Of a stretch of DNA of 64,000 nucleotides, positions 33,511 through 46,831 are shown one piece after another. This stretch comes from Panicum virgatum (lineage: Eukaryota; Streptophyta; Magnoliopsida; Poales; Poaceae), in assembly GCF_016808335.1 (NCBI RefSeq), contig NC_053140.1, positions 33,570,885 through 33,634,884 of the forward strand, given 5' to 3'. Position 1 is the first letter of the stretch, and each line of letters begins with the position of its first letter. The translations under genes were made by a program, and so were the position numbers. The notes under the pieces were generated by a model. The model had not been told where the DNA came from. It searched no databases and saw nothing but the letters and a program-made list of their open reading frames with translations.

Positions 33511-36130
33511 GACACTAAAATGACGTTTTGGTGCGTTCCATACTATTTGGGTGCATTTGAGACCGTTTACTTGCCTTACGAAACTCGGTGCAAAATGGGC
33601 CGAACTAGTGCAAATGTCTGTGCCACGAAGTCACGTCGGAATTTTCGCAACGAACGCACCCGATCCACCTTATAGGACACTAAACTAACGTGTTGGTGCG
33701 TTTCCTACTATTTGGGTGGATTTGGTACCGTTTGGTTGCCTTACGGAACTCGGTGCAGAACGGGACGAACTAGTGCAAAAGTTCGTGCCATGTAGTCGCG
33801 TCGGAATTTTTCGCAACAAACGCACCCGATCCACCCCTTGGACCCTAAACTGACGTTTTTCTGCGTTTCGTACTATTTGGGTGCATTTGGGACCATTTGG
33901 TTGCCTTACCGAACTCGGTGCAAAACGGGCCGAACTTGTGCAAAAGTTTGTGCCACAAAGTTGAGTCGGAATGTTTTGCTACGAACGCACCTGGATCACC
34001 CCATTGGAACCTAAACTGATTTTTTTCGTGCATTTCATACTATTTGGGTGCATTTGGGACCGTTTGTTTGTCTTACGGAAGTCGGTGCAAAACGGGCCAA
34101 ACTAGTGCAAAAGTTCGTGCCACGAAGTCGCATCGGAATTTTTCGCAACGAACGCACCCGATCCACCCCATTTTACCCTAAACTGATGTTTTGGTGTGTT
34201 TCGTACTATTTGGGTGCATTTGGGACTGTTTTGTTGCCTTACCGAACTCGGTGCAAAACGGGCCGAACTAGTGCAAAAGTTCGTGCTACGAAGTTGCGTC
34301 AGAATTTTTCGCTATGAACGCACCCGATCCACCCCAATGGACCCTAAACTGATTTATTTAGTACGTTTCGTGCAATTTGGGTGCATTTGGGACCATTCGG
34401 TTGCCTTACAAAACTCTGTGTAAAACGGGCCGAACTAGTGCGAAAGTTCGTGCCATGAAGTTGCATTGGAATTTTTCTCAACGAACGCAGAAGATCCACA
34501 CCATTAGACCCTAAATTGACGTTTTGGTGTGTTTCGTACTATTTGGGTGTATTTGGGACAGTTTGGTTGACTTACCGAACTCGGTGCAAAACGGGCCAAA
34601 CTAGTGCAAAAGTTCGTGCCACGAAGTCGCGTCGGAATTTTTCACAACAAACATACCCGATCCACCCCATTGGACCCTAAACTGACGTTTTGCTTCATGT
34701 TGTACTATTTGGGTGCATTTGGAACCGTTTGGGTGCCTTACGAAACATGGTGCAAAACGGGCCGAACTAGTGCAAAAGTTCGTGCCCCGAAGTAGCGTTG
34801 GAATTTTTTGCAACGAACACACCCGATCCACCCCATTGGACCCTAAACTTACATTTTGGTGCGTTTCAAACTATTTAGGTGCATTTGGGACCGTTTGGTT
34901 GCCTTACGGAACTTGGTGCAAATCGGGCCGAACTAGTGCAAAAGTTCGTGCCACGAAGTCGCGTCTGAATTTTTCGTTATGAACGCACCCGATCCACCCC
35001 AATGGACCCTAAATTGACGATTTGCTGTGTTTTGTACTATTTGGGTGCATTTGGTACCGTTTCGTTGCCTTACGAAACTCGGTGCAAAACGGGCCGAACT
35101 AGTGCAAACGTTTGTGACACGAAGTCGCGTCAGAATTTTTTGCAACGAATGCACCCGATCCACCTTATAGGACTCTAAAATGACGTTTTGTTGCGTTCCA
35201 TACTATTTGGGTGCATTTGGGACCGTTTGGTTGCCTTACGAAACTCGGTGCAAAATGGGCCGAACTAGTGCAAAAGTTCGTGCCACGAAGTCACATCGGA
35301 ATGTTTCGCAACAAACGCACCCGATCTACCCCCATTTTACCCTAAATTGACATTTTGGTATGTTTCGTGATATTTGATTTTATTTGAGACCGTTTGGTTG
35401 CCTTACCGAACTCCGTGCAAAACGGGCCGAACTAGTGCAAAAGTTCGTGCCACGAAGTCGCGTCGGAATTTTTCGCAACAAACACACCCGATCCACCCCA
35501 TCGGACTTTTAAACTGACATTTTGCTGCCTTTCGTACTATTTGGGTGCATTTGGGACCGTTTGGTTGCCTTACGAAACACGGTGCAAAACGGGCCGAACT
35601 AGTTCAAAAGTTCGTGCCACAAAGTCGCGTAGGAATTATTTGCAACGAATGCACCCGATCCACCTTATAGGACACTAAACTGACGTTTTGGTGTGTTCCA
35701 TACTATTTGGGTGCATTTGAGACCGTTTGGTTGCCTTACGGAACTCGGTGCAAAACAGGCAGAACTAGTGCAAAAGTTTGTGCCACGTAGTCGCGTCGGA
35801 ATTTTTCGCAACAAACGCACCCAATCCACCCCTTGGACCCCCAAACTGACATTTTTCTGTGTTTCATACTATTTGGGTGCATTTGGGACCATTTGGTTGC
35901 CTTACCGAACTCGGTGCAAAACGGGCCGAACTTGTGCAAAAGTTTGTGCCACAAAGTTGAGTCGGAATGTTTTGCTACGAACGCACCCAATCCACCCCAT
36001 TGGACCCTAAACTAATTTTTTGGTGCATTTTGTACTATTTGGGTGCATTTGGGACCGTTTGTTTGCCTTGCAGAAGTCGGTGCAAAACGGGCCAAACTAG
36101 TGCAAAAGTTCGTGCCACGAAGTCGCATCG
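33511..36130 (+). repeat. ~2.6-kb block duplication, copy 2
   Basis: Counterpart of 29,220-31,815, without the 20-bp loss. An oddity is GATATTTGATTTTATTTGAG near 35,370, where the usual GGGTG is changed. It ends with a monomer-1 type (36,002), after which the sequence switches to the 13-monomer block domain. Confidence 0.78.
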
Positions 36131-36249
36131 TAATTTTTCGTAATGAATGAACCCGATCCACCCCATTGGACCCTAAACTGATGTTTTGTTGTGTTTTGTA
36201 CTATTTGGGTGCATTTGGGATCGTTTGGTTGCCTTACCAAACTCGATGC
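36131..36249 (+). repeat. Linking satellite sequence
   Basis: Under one monomer of ordinary satellite between the mosaic domain and the 13-mer block. It holds CGTAATTTTTCGTAATGAATG and a GATGTTTTGTTGTG monomer start. No separate feature. Confidence 0.7.
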
Positions 36250-38408
36250 AAAACGGGCCGAACTAGTGCAAAAGTTCGTGCCACGAAGTTGCGTCGGAAG
36301 TTTTCGCTATGAACGCACCCGATCCACCCCATTGGACCCTAAACTGATTTATTTAGTGCATTTTGTGCAATTTGGGTGCATTTGGGACCATTCGGTTGCC
36401 TTACAAAACTCTGTGCAAAACGGGCCGAACTAGTGCAAAAGTTTGTGCCACGAAGTCGCGTCGGAATTTTTCGCAACGAATGCACCCGATCCACCTTATG
36501 GGACACTAAACTGATGTTTTGGTGCATTCCATACAACTTGGGTGCATTTGAGACTATTTGGTTGCCTTACGAAACTCGGTGGAAAACGGGCCGAACTAGT
36601 GCAAAAGTTCGTGCCACGAAGTCGAGTCGGAATTTTTCGCAACGAACGCACCTGATCCACCCCATTGGACCCTAAACTGACGTTTCGCTGCATTTCGTAC
36701 TATGTGGGTGCATTTGGAACCGTTTGGTTGCCTTACGAAACATGGTGCAAACGGGCCGAACTAGTGCAAAAGTTCGTGCCCCGAAGTCGCGTTGGAATTT
36801 TTTGCAACGAACGCACCCGATCCACCCCGTTGGACCCTAAACTGACACTTTGGTGCGTTTCATACTATTTAGGTGCATTTGAGACCGTTTGGTTGCCTTA
36901 CGAACTCGGTGCAAATCGGGCCGAACTAGTGCAAAAGTTCATGTCACGAAGTCGCGTTGGAATTTTTTGTTATGAACGCACCCGATCCACCCCAATGGAC
37001 CCTAAATTGACGTTTTTCTGTGTTTTGTACTATTTGGGTGCATTTGGGACCGTTTGGTTGCCTTACAAAACTCGATGCAAAATGGGCCGAACTAGTGCAA
37101 AAGTTCATGCCACGAAGTCGCATCGGAATGTTTCGCAACAAACGCACCTGATCTACCCCCATTGGACCCTAAATTGACATTTTGGTATGTTTCGTGATAT
37201 TTGGGTGTATTTGGGACCGTTTGGTTGCCTCACCGAACTCCATGCAAAACGGGCCGAACTAATGCAAAAGTTCGTGCCACGAAGTCGTGTCGGAATTTTT
37301 CACAACGAATGCACCCGATCCACCTTATAGGACACTAAACTAACGTTTTGGTGTGTTCCATACTATTTCGGTGCATTTGAGACCGTTTGGTTGCCTTACG
37401 GAACTCGGTGCAAAACGGGCAGAACTAGAGCAAAAGTTTGTGCCACGTAGTCGCGTCGGAATTTTTCGCAACAAACGCACCCAATCCACCCCTTGGACCC
37501 TAAACTGAAATTTTTCTGCGTTTCATACTATTTGGGTGCATTTGGGACCATTTGGTTGCCTTACCGAACTCGGTACAAAACGGGCCGAACTTGTGCAAAA
37601 GTTTGTGCCACAAAGTTGAGTCGGAATGTTTTGGTACGAACGCACCCAATCCACCCCATTGGACCCTAAACTGATTTTTTGGTGCATTTCGTACTATTTT
37701 GTTGCATTTAGGACCGTTTGTTTCCCTTGCGGAAGTCGGTGCAAAACAGGCCAAACTAGTGCAAAAGTTCGTGCCACGAAGTCGCATCGGAATTTTTCGT
37801 AATGAACGCACCCGATCCACCCCATTGGACCCTAAACTGATGTATTGGTGTGTTTCGTACTATTTGGGAGCATTTGGGATCGTTTGGTTGCCTTACCGAA
37901 CTCGATGCAAAACGGGCCGAACTAGTGCAAAAGTTCGTGCCACGAAGTTGCGTCGGAATATTTCGCTATGAACGCACCCGATCCACGCCATTGGACCCTA
38001 AACTGATTTATTTGGTGTGTTTCGTGTAATTTGGGTGCATTTGGGACCATTCGGTTGCCTTACAAAACTCTGTGCAAAACGGGCCGAACTAGTGCAAAAG
38101 TTTGTGCCCCGAAGTCGCGTTGGAATTTTTTGCAACGAACGCACCCAATCCACCCCATTGGACCCTAAACTGATGTTTTGGTGCGTTTCATACTATTTAG
38201 GAGCATTTGAGACCGTTTGGTTGCCTTACGGAACTCGGTGCAAATCGGGCCGAACTAGTGCAAAAGTTCGTGCCACGAAGTCGTGTCAGAATTTTTCGTT
38301 ATGAACGCATCCGATCCTCCCTAATGGACCCTAAATTGACGGTTTGCTCTGTTTTGTACTATTTGGGTGCATTTTGGGACCGTTTGGTTGCCTTACGAAA
38401 CTCGGTGC
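36250..38408 (+). repeat. 13-monomer block (~2.16 kb), copy 1
   Basis: Matches 38,409-40,569 at an offset of 2,159-2,161 bp. It contains GGAAGTTTTCGCTATG, TTTATTTAGTGCATTTTGTGC, CATACAACTTGGG, GTACTATGTGGG, GTGATATTTGGG and a full-length monomer-9/monomer-1 pair near 37,495-37,820. The copies differ by a few substitutions and single-base indels (GCAAACGGGCC at 36,748 against GCAAAACGGGCC). Confidence 0.9.
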
Positions 38409-40569
38409 AAAACGGGCCGAACTAGTGCAAAAGTTCGTGCCACGAAGTTGCGTCGGAAGTTTTCGCTATGAACGCACCCGATCCACCCCATTGGACCCTA
38501 AACTGATTTATTTAGTGCATTTTGTGCAATTTGGGTGCATTTGGGACCATTCGGTTGCCTTACAAAACTCTGTGCAAAACGGGCCGAACTAGTGCAAAAG
38601 TTTGTGCCACGAAGTCGCGTCGGAATTTTTCGCAACGAATGCACCCGATCCACCTTATGGGACACTAAACTGATGTTTTGGTGCATTCCATACAACTTGG
38701 GTGCATTTGAGACTATTTGGTTGCCTTACGAAACTCGGTGGAAAACGGGCCGAACTAGTGCAAAAGTTCGTGCCACGAAGTCGAGTCGGAATTTTTCGCA
38801 ACGAACGCACCTGATCCACCCCATTGGACCCTAAACTGACGTTTCGCTGCATTTCGTACTATGTGGGTGCATTTGGAACCGTTTGGTTGCCTTACGAAAC
38901 ATGGTGCAAAACGGGCCGAACTAGTGCAAAAGTTCGTGCCCCGAAGTCGTGTTGGAATTTTTTGCAACGAACGCACCCGATCCACCCCATTGGACCCTAA
39001 ACTGACACTTTGGTGCGTTTCATACTATTTAGGTGCATTTGAGACCGTTTGGTTGCCTTACGAAACTCGGTGCAAATCGGGCTGAACTAGTGCAAAAGTT
39101 CGTGCCACGAAGTCGCGTTGGAATTTTTTGTTATGAACGCACCCGATCCACCCTAATGGACCCTAAATTGATGTTTTTCTGTGTTTTGTACTATTTGGGT
39201 GCATTTGGGACCGTTTGGTTGCCTTACGAAACTCGATGCAAAATGGGCCGAACTAGTGCAAAAGTTCGTGCCACGAAGTCGCATCGGAATGTTTCGCAAC
39301 GAACGCACCCGATCTACCCCCATTGGACCCTAAATTGACATTTTGGTATGTTTCGTGATATTTGGGTGTATTTGGGAACGTTTGGTTGCCTCACCGAACT
39401 CCATGCAAAACGGGCCGAACTAATGCAAAAGTTCGTGCCACGAAGTCGTGTCGGAATTTTTCACAACGAATGCACCCGATCCACCTTATAGGACACTAAA
39501 CTAACGTTTTGGTGTGTTCCATACTATTTCGGTGCATTTGAGACCGTTTGGTTGCCTTACGGAACTCGGTGCAAAACGGGCAGAACTAGAGCAAAAGTTC
39601 GTGCCACGTAGTCGCGTCGGAATTTTTCGCAACAAACGCACCCAATCCACCCCTTGGACCCTAAACTGACATTTTTCTGCGTTTCATACTATTTGGGTGC
39701 ATTTGGGACCATTTGGTTGCCTTACCGAACTCGGTACAAAACGGGCCGAACTTGTGCAAAAGTTTGTGCCACAAAGTTGAGTCGGAATGTTTTGGTACGA
39801 ACGCACCCAATCCACCCCATTGGACCCTAAACTGATTTTTTGGTGCATTTCGTACTATTTTGGTGCATTTAGGACCGTTTGTTTGCCTTGCGGAAGTCGG
39901 TGCAAAACAGGCCAAACTAGTGCAAAAGTTCGTGCCACGAAGTCGCATCGGAATTTTTCGTAATGAACGCACCCGATCCACCCCATTGGACCCGAAACTG
40001 ATGTATTGGTGTGTTTCGTACTATTTGGGAGCATTTGGGATCGTTTGGTTGCCTTACCGAACACGATGCAAAACGGGCCGAACTAGTGCAAAAGTTCGTG
40101 CCACGAAGTTGCGTCGGAATATTTCGCTATGAACGCACCCGATCCACGCCATTGGACCCTAAACTGATTTATTTGGTGTGTTTCGTGTAATTTGGGTGCA
40201 TTTGGGACCATTCGGTTGCCTTACAAAACTCTGTGCAAAACGGGCCGAACTAGTGCAAAAGTTTGTGCCCCGAAGTCGCGTTGGAATTTTTTGCAACGAA
40301 CGCACCCAATCCACCCCATTGGACCCTAAACTGATGTTTTGGTGCGTTTCATACTATTTAGGAGCATTTGAGACCGTTTGGTTGCCTTACGGAACTCGGT
40401 GCAAATCGGGCCGAACTAGTGCAAAAGTTCGTGCCACGAAGTCGTGTCAGAATTTTTCGTTATGAACGCATCCGATCCACCCCAATGGACCCTAAATTGA
40501 CGGTTTGCTCTGTTTTGTACTATTTGGGTGCATTTTGGGACCGTTTGGTTGCCTTACGAAACTCGGTGC
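38409..40569 (+). repeat. 13-monomer block (~2.16 kb), copy 2
   Basis: Nearly identical to copy 1. Small differences include ACACGATGC for ACTCGATGC near 40,063 and CCGAAACTG for CCTAAACTG near 39,993. Its last monomer leads straight into the start of a third copy. Confidence 0.9.
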
Positions 40570-40725
40570 AAAACGGGCCGAACTAGTGCAAAAGTTCGTG
40601 CCACGAAGTTGCGTCGGAAGTTTTCGCTATGAACGCACCCGATCCACCCCATTGGACCCTAAACTGATTTATTTAGTGCATTTTGTGCAATTTGGGTGCA
40701 TTTGGGACCATTCGGTTGCCTTACG
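40570..40725 (+). repeat. 13-monomer block, start of copy 3 (truncated)
   Basis: About 155 bp repeat the start of the block (GGAAGTTTTCGCTATG, TTTAGTGCATTTTGTGC, CATTCGGTTGCC). After 40,725 the sequence reads GAAACTCGG where the block has AAAACTCTG, so the third copy stops within its second monomer. Confidence 0.85.
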
Positions 40726-43344
40726 AAACTCGGTGCAAAATTGGCCGAACTAGTGCAAAAGTTCGTGCCACGAAGTCGCATCGGAATGTTTCACAACGAA
40801 CGCACCCGATCTACCCCCAGTGGACCCTTAATTTACATTTTGGTATGTCTCGTGATATTTGGGTGTATTTGGGACCGTTTGGTTGCCTTACCGAACTCTG
40901 TGCAAAACGGGCCGAACTAGTGCAAAAGTTCGTGCCACGAAGTCGCGTCGGAATTTTTCGCAACAAACACACCCGATCCACCCCATCGGACCCTAAACTG
41001 ACATTTTGCTGTGTTTCGTACTATTTGGGGGCATTTGGGACCGTTTGGTTGCCTTACGAAACACGGTGAAAACGGGGCGAACTATTGCAAAAGTTCGTGC
41101 CACGAAGTCGGGTCAGAATTTTTTGCAACGAATGCACCCGATCCACCTTATAGGACACTAAACTGACATTTTGGTGCGTTCCATACTATTTGGGTCCATT
41201 TGAGACCGTTTGGTTGCCTTACGAAACTCGGTGCAAAACGGGCCGAACTAGTGCAAAAGTTTGTGCCACGAAGTCGCGTCGGAATTTTCGCAACGAACGC
41301 ACCCGATCCACTTTAAAGGACACTAAACTGATGTTTTGGTGCGTTCCTTACTATTTGGGTGCATTTGAGACTGTTTGGTTGCCTTACGGAACTCGGTGCA
41401 AAACGGGCAAAACTAGTGCAAAAGTTCGTGCCACGAAGTCGCGTCGGAATTTTTCGCAACGAACACACCCGATCCACCTTATAGGACACTAAAATGACGT
41501 GTTGGTGCATTTCGTACTATTTGGGTGTATTTGAGACTGTTTTGTTGCCTTACGAAACATGGCGCAAAACGGGCCGAACTATTGCAAAAGTTTGTGCCAC
41601 GAAGTCGGGTCGGAATTTTTTGCAACGAATTTACCCGATCCGCCTTATAGGACACTAAACTGATGTTTTGGTGCGTTCCACACTATTTGGGTGTATTTGA
41701 GACCGTTTGGTTGCCTTACGAAACATGGCGCAAAACGGGCCGAACTAGTGCAAAAGTTCGTGCCACGAAGTCGCGTCGGAATTTTTCGCAACGAATGCAC
41801 CCGATCCACCTTATAGGACACTAAACTGACGTTTTGGTGTGTTCCATACTATTTGGGTGCATTTGAGACCGTTTGGTTGCCTTACGAAACTGGGTGCAAA
41901 ACGGGCTGAACTGGTGCAAACGTTTGTGCCACGAAGTCGCATCGGAATTTTTCGCAACTAACGCACCCAATCCACCCCATTGGACCCTAAACTGACGTTT
42001 TGGTGCGTTTCATACTATTTAGGTGCATTTGAGACTGTTTGGTTGCCTTACGGAACTCGGTGCAAATCGGGCCGAACTAGTGCAAAAGTTCGTGCCATGA
42101 AGTCGCGTCGGAATTTTTCGCAATGAACGCAGCCGATCCACACCATTGGACCCTAAATTGACGTTTTGGTGTGTTTCGTACTATTTGGGTGTATTTGGGA
42201 CCGTTTGGTTGCCTTACCGAACTCGGTGCAAAACGGGCCGACCTAGTGCAAAAGTTCGTGCCACGAAGTCGCATCGGAATTTTTCACAACCAACGCACCC
42301 GATCCACCCCATTGGACCCTAAACTAACGTTTTGCTGCATTTCATACTATTTGGGTGCATTTGGAACCGTTTGGTTGCCTTACGAAACATGGTACAAAAC
42401 GGGCCGACCTAGTGCAAAAGTTCGTGCCACGAAGTCGCATCGGAATTTTTCACAACGAACGCACCCGATCCACCCCATTGGACCCTAAACTAACGTTTTG
42501 CTGTATTTCATATTATTTGGGTGCATTTGGAACCGTTTGGTTGCCTTACGAAACATGGTGCAAAACGGGCCGAACTAGTGCAAAAGTTCGTGCCCTGAAG
42601 TCGCTTTGGAATTTTTCGCAACTAACGCACCCAATCCACCCCATTGGACCCTAAACTGACGTTTTGGTGCGTTTCATACTATTTAGGTGCATTTGAGACC
42701 GTTTGGTTGCCTTACGGAACTCGGTGCAAATCGGGCCGAACTAGTGCAAAAGTTCGTGCCATGAAGTCGCGTCGGAATGTTTCGTTATGTACGCACCCGA
42801 TCCACCCCAATGGACCCTAAATTGACGGTTTGCTGTGTTTTGTACTATTTGGGTGCATTTGGGACCGTTTGGTTGCCTTACGAAACATGGTGCAAAACGG
42901 GCCGAACTAGTGCAAAAGTTCGTGCCCCGAAGTCGCGTCGGAATTTTTTGTAACGAACGCACCCAATCCACCCCATTGGACCCTAAATTGACGTTTTGGT
43001 GCGTTTCATACTATTTAAGTGCATTTGAGACTGTTTGGTTGCCTTACGGAAGTCGGTGCAAATCGGGCCGAACTAGTGCAAAAGTTCGTGCCATGAAGTC
43101 GCGTCGGAATTTTTCGTTATGAACGCACCCGATCCACCCCAATGGACCCTAAATTGACGGTTTGCTGTGTTTTGTACTATTTGGGTGCATTTGGGACCGT
43201 TTGGTTGCCTTACGAAACTCGGTGCAAAACGGGCCGAACTTGTGCAAACGTTTGTGCCACGAAGTCGCGTCGGAATTTTTTGCAACGAATGCACCCGATC
43301 CACCTTATAGGAGACTAAATTGACGTTTTGGTGCGTTCCATACT
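40726..43344 (+). repeat. Satellite domain without clear higher-order repeat
   Basis: About 16 monomers of mixed type, including a GTGATATTTGGG monomer near 40,850 and several ATGGCGCAAAACGGG variants near 41,560-41,740. At 42,304-42,640 two adjacent monomers are nearly alike (both CTAACGTTTTGCTG with GGAACCGTTTGG), a likely single-monomer tandem duplication. The segment 42.1-43.3 kb resembles 45.1-45.9 kb. No gene or mobile element. Confidence 0.85.
41816..41981 (+). repeat. Representative 166-bp monomer
   Basis: This copy runs from the G of GGACACT to the base before the next GGACCCT and is exactly 166 bp. It holds all standard modules: the three TTTGG decamers, the two GTGCAAA subrepeats about 20 bp apart, the dyad region and the AATTTTTCGCAAC tract. 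Its left edge is the TTATAGG type and the next monomer begins with the CCATTGG type, so it also shows that both edge types are interchangeable neighbours. The monomer start is arbitrary; I use GGAC because it is easy to find in nearly every copy. Confidence 0.9.
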
Positions 43345-46300
43345 ATTTGGGTGCATTTGGGACCGTTTGTTTGCCTTGCGGAAGTCGGTGCAAATCGGGC
43401 CGAACTAGTGCAAAAGTTCGTGCCCTGAAGTCGCGTTGGAATTTTTCGCAACAAACGCACCCGATCCACCCCATTGGACCCTAAACTGACATTTTGCTGC
43501 AATTTGTACTATTTGGGTGTATTTGGGATCATTTGGTTGGCTTACGAAACTCGGTGTAAAACGGGCCGAAGTAGTGCAAAAGTTTGTGCCACGAAGTCAC
43601 GTCGGAATTTTTCGCAACGAATGCACTCGATCCACCTTATAGGACACTAAACTGACATTTTGGCGCGTTCCATACAACTTGGGTGCATTTGAGACTGTTT
43701 GGTTGCCTTACGAAACTCGGTGGAAAACGGGTCGAACTAGTGCAAAAGTTCGTGCCACGAAGTCGAGTCGGAATTTTTCGCAACGAACGCACCTGATCCA
43801 CCCCATTGGACCCTAAACTGACGTTTCGCTGCATTTCGCACTATCTGGGTGCATTTGGAACCGTTTGGTTGCCTTACGAAACATGGTGCAAAACGGGCCG
43901 AACTAGTGCAAAAGTTCGTGCCCTGAAGTCTCGTTGGAATTTTTCGCAACAAACGCACCCGATCCACCCCATTGGACCCTAAACTGACGTTTTGGTGCGT
44001 TTCATACTATTTAGGTGCATTTGAGACCGTTTGGTTGCCTTACGAAACTCTGTGCAAATTGGGCCGAACTAATGCAAAAGTTCGTGCCACGAAGTCGCAT
44101 CGGAATTTTTCGTTATGAACGCACCTGATCCATCCCAATGGACCCTAAATTGACGTTTTGCTGTGTTTTGTACTATTTGGGTACATTTGGGACCGTTTGG
44201 TTGTCTTATGAAACTCGGTGCAAAACGGGCCGAACTAGTGCAAATGTTTGTGCCACGAAGTTGCGTCGGAATTTTTTGTAACGAATGCACCCGATCCACC
44301 TTATAGGACACTAAACTGACGTTTTGGTGCCCTCCATACTATTTGGGTGCATTTGGGACTGTTTGGTTGCCTTACGAAACTCGGTGCAAAATGGGCCGAA
44401 CTAGTGCAAAAGTTCGTGCCACGAAGTCGCATCGGAATGTTTCTCAACGAACGCACCCGACCTACCCCCATTGGACCCTAAATTGACATTTTGGGATGTT
44501 TCGTGATATTTGGGTGTATTTGGGACCGTTTGGTTGCCTTACCGAACTCCGTGCAAAACGGGCCGAACTAGTGCAAAAGTTCGTGCCACGAAGTCGCGTC
44601 GGAATTTTTCGCAACAAACACACCCGATCCACCCCATCGGACCCTAAACTGACGTTTTGCTGCATTTCGTACTATCTGGGTGCATTTGGAACCGTTTGGT
44701 TGCCTAACGAAACACGGTGCAAAACGGGCCGAACTAGTGCAAAAGTTTGTGCCACGAAGTCGCGTCGGAATTTTTCGCAACGAATGCACCCGATCCACCT
44801 TATAGGACACTAAACTGACGTTTTGGTGCGTTCCATACTATTTGGGTGCATTTGAGACCGTTTGGTTGCCTTACGAAACTCGGTGCAAAACGGGCCGAAC
44901 TAGTGCAAATGTTTGTGCCACGAAGTCACATCGGAATTTTCGCAACGAACACACCCGATCCACCCCATCGGACCCTAAACTGATTTATTTGGTGCGTTTC
45001 GTGCAATTTGGGTGCTTTTGGGACCATTCGGTTGCCTTACAAAACTCTGTGCAAAACGGGCCGAACAGGTGCGAAAATTCGTGCCATGAAGTCGCGTCGG
45101 AATTTTTCGCAACGAACGCAGCCGATCCACACCATTGGTCCCTAAATTGACGTTTTGGTGTGTTTCGTACTATTTGTGTGTATTTGGGACCGTTTGGTTG
45201 CCTTACCGAACTCGGTGCAAAACGGGCCGAACTAGTGCAAAAGTTCGTGCCACGAAGTCGCATCGGAATTTTTCACAACCAACGCACCCGATCCATCCCA
45301 TTGGACCCAAAACTAACGTTTTGCTGCATTTCATACTATTTGGGTGCATTTGGAACCGTTTGGTTGCCTTACGAAACATGGTACAAAACGGGCCGAACTA
45401 GTGCAAAAGTTCGTGCCCCGAAGTCGCGTTGGAATTTTTTGCAACGAATGCACCCAATCCACCCCATTGGACCCTAAACTGACGTTTTGGTGCGTTTCAT
45501 ACTATTTAGGTGCATTTGAGACCGTTTGGTTGCCTTACGGAACTCGGTGCAAATCTTGCCGAACTAGTGCAAAAGTTCGTGCCATGAAGTCGCGTCGGAA
45601 TTTTTCGTTATAAACGCACCCGATCCACCCCAATAGACCCTAAATTGACGGTTTGCTGTGTTTTGTACTATTTGGGTGCATTTGGGACCATTTGGTTGCC
45701 TTACGAAACTCGGTGCAAAACGGGCCGAACTTGTGCAAACGTTTGTGCCACGAAGTCGCGTCAGAATTTTTTGCAATGAATGCACCCGATCCACCGTATA
45801 GGACACTAAACTGACGTTTTGGTGCGTTCCGTACTATTTGGGTGCATTTGGGACCGTTTGGTTGCCTTACGAAACTTGGTGCAAAATTGGCCGAACTAGT
45901 GCAAAAGTTCGTGCCACGAAGTCGCATCGGAATGTTTCAGAACGAACGCACCCGATCTACCCCCATTGGACCCTAAATTAACATTTTGGTATGTTTTGTG
46001 ATATTTGGGTGTATTTGGGACCGTTTGGATGCCTTACCGAACTCCGTGCAAAACGGGCCGAACTAGTGCAAATGTTCGTGCCATGAAGTCGCGTCGGAAT
46101 TTTTCGCAACAAACACACCCGATCCACCCCATCGGACCCTAAACTGACGTTTTGCTGTGTTTCGAACTATTTGGGTGCATTTGGGACCGTTTGGTTGCCT
46201 TACGAAACACGGTGCAAAACGGGCCGAACTAGTGCAAAAGTTCGTGCTACGAAATCGCGTCGGAAATTTTCGCAACGAATGCACCCGATCCACCTTATAG

Positions 46301-46831
46301 GACACTAAATTGATGTTTTGGTGAGTTCCATACTATTTGGGCATATTTGAGACCGTTTGGTTGCCTTACGAAACTCGATGCAAAACGGGCCGAACTAGTG
46401 CAAATGTTTGAGATACGAAGTCGCGTCGGAATTTTCACAACGAACGCACCCGATCCACCTTATAGGACACTAAACTGACGTGTTGGTGCGTTTCGTACTA
46501 TTTGGGTGGATTTGGTACCGTTTGGTTGCCTTACGTAACTCGGTGGAAAACGGGACGAATTAGTGCAAAAGTTTGTGCCACGTAGTCGCGTCGGAATTTT
46601 TCGCAACAAACGCACCCGATCCACCCCTTGGACCCTAAACTGACATTTTTCTGCGTTTCGTACTATTTGGGTGCATTTGGGACCATTTGGTTGCCTTACC
46701 GAACTCGGTGCAAAACGGGCCGAACTTGTGTAAAAGTTTGTGCCACAAAGTTGAATCGGAATGTTTTGCTACGAACGCACGCGATCCACCCCATTGGACC
46801 CTAAACTGATTTTTTTGGTGCATTTCGTACT
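43345..46831 (+). repeat. 21-monomer block (3,487 bp), copy 1
   Basis: Matches 46,832-50,318 at a constant offset of 3,487 bp, checked at 43,539/47,026 (TTGGCTTACG), at the CATACAACTTGGG monomer, the GGGATGTTTCGTGATATTT monomer (44,493/47,980), the GTGCGAAAATTCG monomer (45,069/48,556) and the monomer-9/1 pair near 46,640-46,830. The copies differ by scattered substitutions, so this duplication is older than the 9-mer array expansion. Confidence 0.9.
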
